This document shows, in pieces, positions 62,738 to 64,000 of a stretch of 64,000 nucleotides of DNA; within the stretch, counting starts at the first letter, position 1; the number at the start of each line of letters is the position of its first letter. Location of the stretch: contig NZ_CAJUBO010000010.1 in assembly GCF_910584445.1 (NCBI RefSeq), positions 1 to 64,000 on the forward strand. The letters are read 5' to 3'. The stretch comes from an uncultured Desulfovibrio sp. Its GTDB lineage: Bacteria; Desulfobacterota; Desulfovibrionia; Desulfovibrionales; Desulfovibrionaceae. The translations under genes and the position numbers were made by a program. The notes below the pieces were generated by a model that saw nothing but the letters and a program-made list of their open reading frames with translations, did no database searches and was not told the origin of the DNA.

Positions 62738-62768
62738 GCCGCCATAGTGGCGAAAGGCGCGGCTGTCG

Positions 62769-63584
62769 TCAAGAGAGTCGCCGTGAAGAGGCGGTGTCCC
62801 CCACCGGGGGATGGGCATGCGGCACTTCGCCGAGCGGGTGGGCATGGCGATGCGTGTGCGCGCGCAGGGGGACGCCGGTGTGGAGGCGGCCTTTGTCCAT
62901 GCCCCAGATCTCGTCCGTCACGCGCTCGAGAAAGTCCCAGTCGTGGGAAATGACGATGCGCGCCGTGGGAAGCCCCCTGAGGACGTCGATGATCCGTTGG
63001 CGCGCGTCCGCATCCAGCCCGGTGGTGGGTTCGTCGAGGAGCAGCGCCTCCGGCCGCATGGCGAGGACGGTCGCCAGGGCCACGAGGGTCTTTTCGCCGC
63101 CGGAAAGCCGGTGGGCCAGGCGCCGGCCGTAGTCCGCAAGGCCCAGACCGGTCAATGTTTCCGTGGCGCGGGCGCGGGCCTGCTCCGCGTCAAGGCCGAG
63201 ATTGAGCGGTCCGAATGCCACATCTTCAAGCACAGTGGGGAAAAAGAGCTGGTCGTCGGCATTCTGGAGGACATAGCCCACGGCGCGGCGCAGGACGCGG
63301 AAGTCCTTTTCCGTACGCACCGGCGTTCCGTGCAGGCGGATCTCGCCCGTCCCGGCGGTCTCAAGGCCGGTGATGCAGCGGAAGAGCGTCGTCTTGCCGC
63401 TGCCGTTGGGACCGTAGAGGCCGAGCCGCTGGCCCGGAAAAAGCGCAAGGCTGACATGGCGGAGCGCGGCGCGCTGTCCGCTGTCGGAAGGATAGGAGAA
63501 GGAAAGGTCGCGGATGTCGAGGAGGGGCGGTTCCCGGAGCGTCTCTCCGGGACGGCCGGCAGCGGGGCGTGCGGCTTCAGGCAT
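62769..63584 (-). CDS. cbiO: Energy-coupling-factor ATPase CbiO with His-rich tail
   Basis: The 271-residue ATPase has Walker A YGPNGSGKTTLFRCITG, signature RLSGGEKTLVALATVLAM and Walker B ALLLDEPTTGLDADARQR. The C-terminal tail RAHTHRHAHPLGEVPHAHP is rich in histidine, suggesting metal binding. Together with CbiQ this indicates a Co2+/Ni2+ ECF importer. The start overlaps the cbiQ stop by eight bases. Confidence 0.92.
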   Translation of the reverse strand: MPEAARPAAGRPGETLREPPLLDIRDLSFSYPSDSGQRAALRHVSLALFPGQRLGLYGPNGSGKTTLFRCITGLETAGTGEIRLHGTPVRTEKDFRVLRRAVGYVLQNADDQLFFPTVLEDVAFGPLNLGLDAEQARARATETLTGLGLADYGRRLAHRLSGGEKTLVALATVLAMRPEALLLDEPTTGLDADARQRIIDVLRGLPTARIVISHDWDFLERVTDEIWGMDKGRLHTGVPLRAHTHRHAHPLGEVPHAHPPVGDTASSRRLS

Positions 63585-64000
63585 GGGGACCTCCGTGGAA
63601 CTCCAGCCAGATGAGGAGCGCGGCGCAGCAGAAAAGCGCCAGGGTGACGGCCGTATCCCGCGGCCGCCAGCGGAAATCGTCCAGCGGGCGAAAGGCGCCC
63701 GTGAACCCGCGCAGGAGCAGCGCCTCATGCACGCGGCGCGCGCGGTCATGCCCGCGCACGAGCAGAAGGCCGAGCAGGGTCGCCAGCGTGCGCCAGGTAT
63801 GCGCGTCGCTGCGCGGCTGGAAACAGCGCAGGCGCGCCGCGGTGATGAGGGCCTGCCATTCGGCGCCCAGGACATGGATGTACCGCCCCATGAACAGCAG
63901 GAGCCAGACAAGGCGTTGCGGGCAGCCGAGCCGCCGCAGGGCGTGCCCCATGGCGGAAACATCCATCTCCGCCGTGAGGGAGAGGAACAGGAGGAAAATG
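63577..64000 (-). CDS. cbiQ: Energy-coupling-factor permease CbiQ (partial)
   Basis: The C-terminal 140 residues of a CbiQ-type T component are present; the gene continues beyond the window edge. Visible parts include LSLTAEMDVSAMGHALRRLGCPQRLVWLLLFMGRYIHVLG and the coupling-helix region LLLVRGHDRARRVHEALLLRGFTG, where the conserved A-L-x-x-R-G motif is clear. A last membrane segment (TAVTLALFCCAALLIWLEF) closes the protein. Other subunits (CbiM/N) would lie outside. Confidence 0.9.
   Translation of the reverse strand, partial: IFLLFLSLTAEMDVSAMGHALRRLGCPQRLVWLLLFMGRYIHVLGAEWQALITAARLRCFQPRSDAHTWRTLATLLGLLLVRGHDRARRVHEALLLRGFTGAFRPLDDFRWRPRDTAVTLALFCCAALLIWLEFHGGPHA

Overview
The window looks like a piece of a high-GC Desulfovibrionaceae (Desulfovibrio-type) chromosome. 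The evidence is a Ccm cytochrome c maturation cluster with the Cys-type CcmE, a PerR-rubredoxin pair, a DsrMK/HmcEF-like membrane cytochrome b plus CCG-domain iron-sulfur protein, a TRAP transporter, and very GC-rich codon use that leaves long open frames on the opposite strand. No tRNA, rRNA or CRISPR array was recognised.

Layout: (1) 1-4860, a repeat fragment, a small unknown gene, a dctPQM TRAP operon and a glycosyltransferase-like gene. (2) 4877-19090, an integrated mobilizable island: P4-type integrase, AlpA regulator, MobC and relaxase, a 23-residue hydrophobic peptide gene, a Mpi/Hin-type serine invertase, a DNA methyltransferase gene with an invertible 3' end, a PLD-SNF2 helicase, and a HicAB toxin-antitoxin pair. 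The stretch from about 11.6 to 18.1 kb is clearly more AT-rich than the host DNA. (3) 19.2-25.9 kb, ssb, an acetyl-CoA carboxylase cluster with a fused AccA-AccD, and a purine nucleoside phosphorylase. (4) 26.5-40.6 kb, a CBS/CNNM membrane protein, ccmEFABCD with two TPR genes, a large sensor-kinase-like protein lacking all recognisable phosphorelay residues, a universal stress protein and a cardiolipin synthase. (5) 40.9-48.5 kb, the DsrMK-like pair, asnS, argJ, rubredoxin, perR and a Sel1 protein. (6) 48.6-54.9 kb, a packed operon yicC-remA-gmk-pyrF-TPR-recJ, then a FmdB-type zinc ribbon and a DJ-1/PfpI protein. (7) 55.1-64 kb, a livKHMGF branched-chain amino acid ABC operon, der, a pseudouridine synthase, and cbiQ-cbiO running off the end.

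The most interesting system is the 3' end of the island methyltransferase gene. A 131-bp perfect inverted repeat and an inner 23-bp perfect inverted repeat are arranged symmetrically (131-89-23-252-23-89-131) beside a serine invertase gene. Flipping at the outer repeat, the inner repeat, or both would give four versions of the enzyme's target-recognition region. In the orientation shown, the gene ends abnormally inside this structure.

The second theme is three families of short intergenic elements with terminal inverted repeats starting with TA. At least four of their tips lie exactly on the TAG stop codons of neighbouring genes (ssb, argJ, rubredoxin, pfpI), and elements abut by sharing one TA. 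One of them is split by the island, which fixes the island ends to an 11-bp direct repeat.
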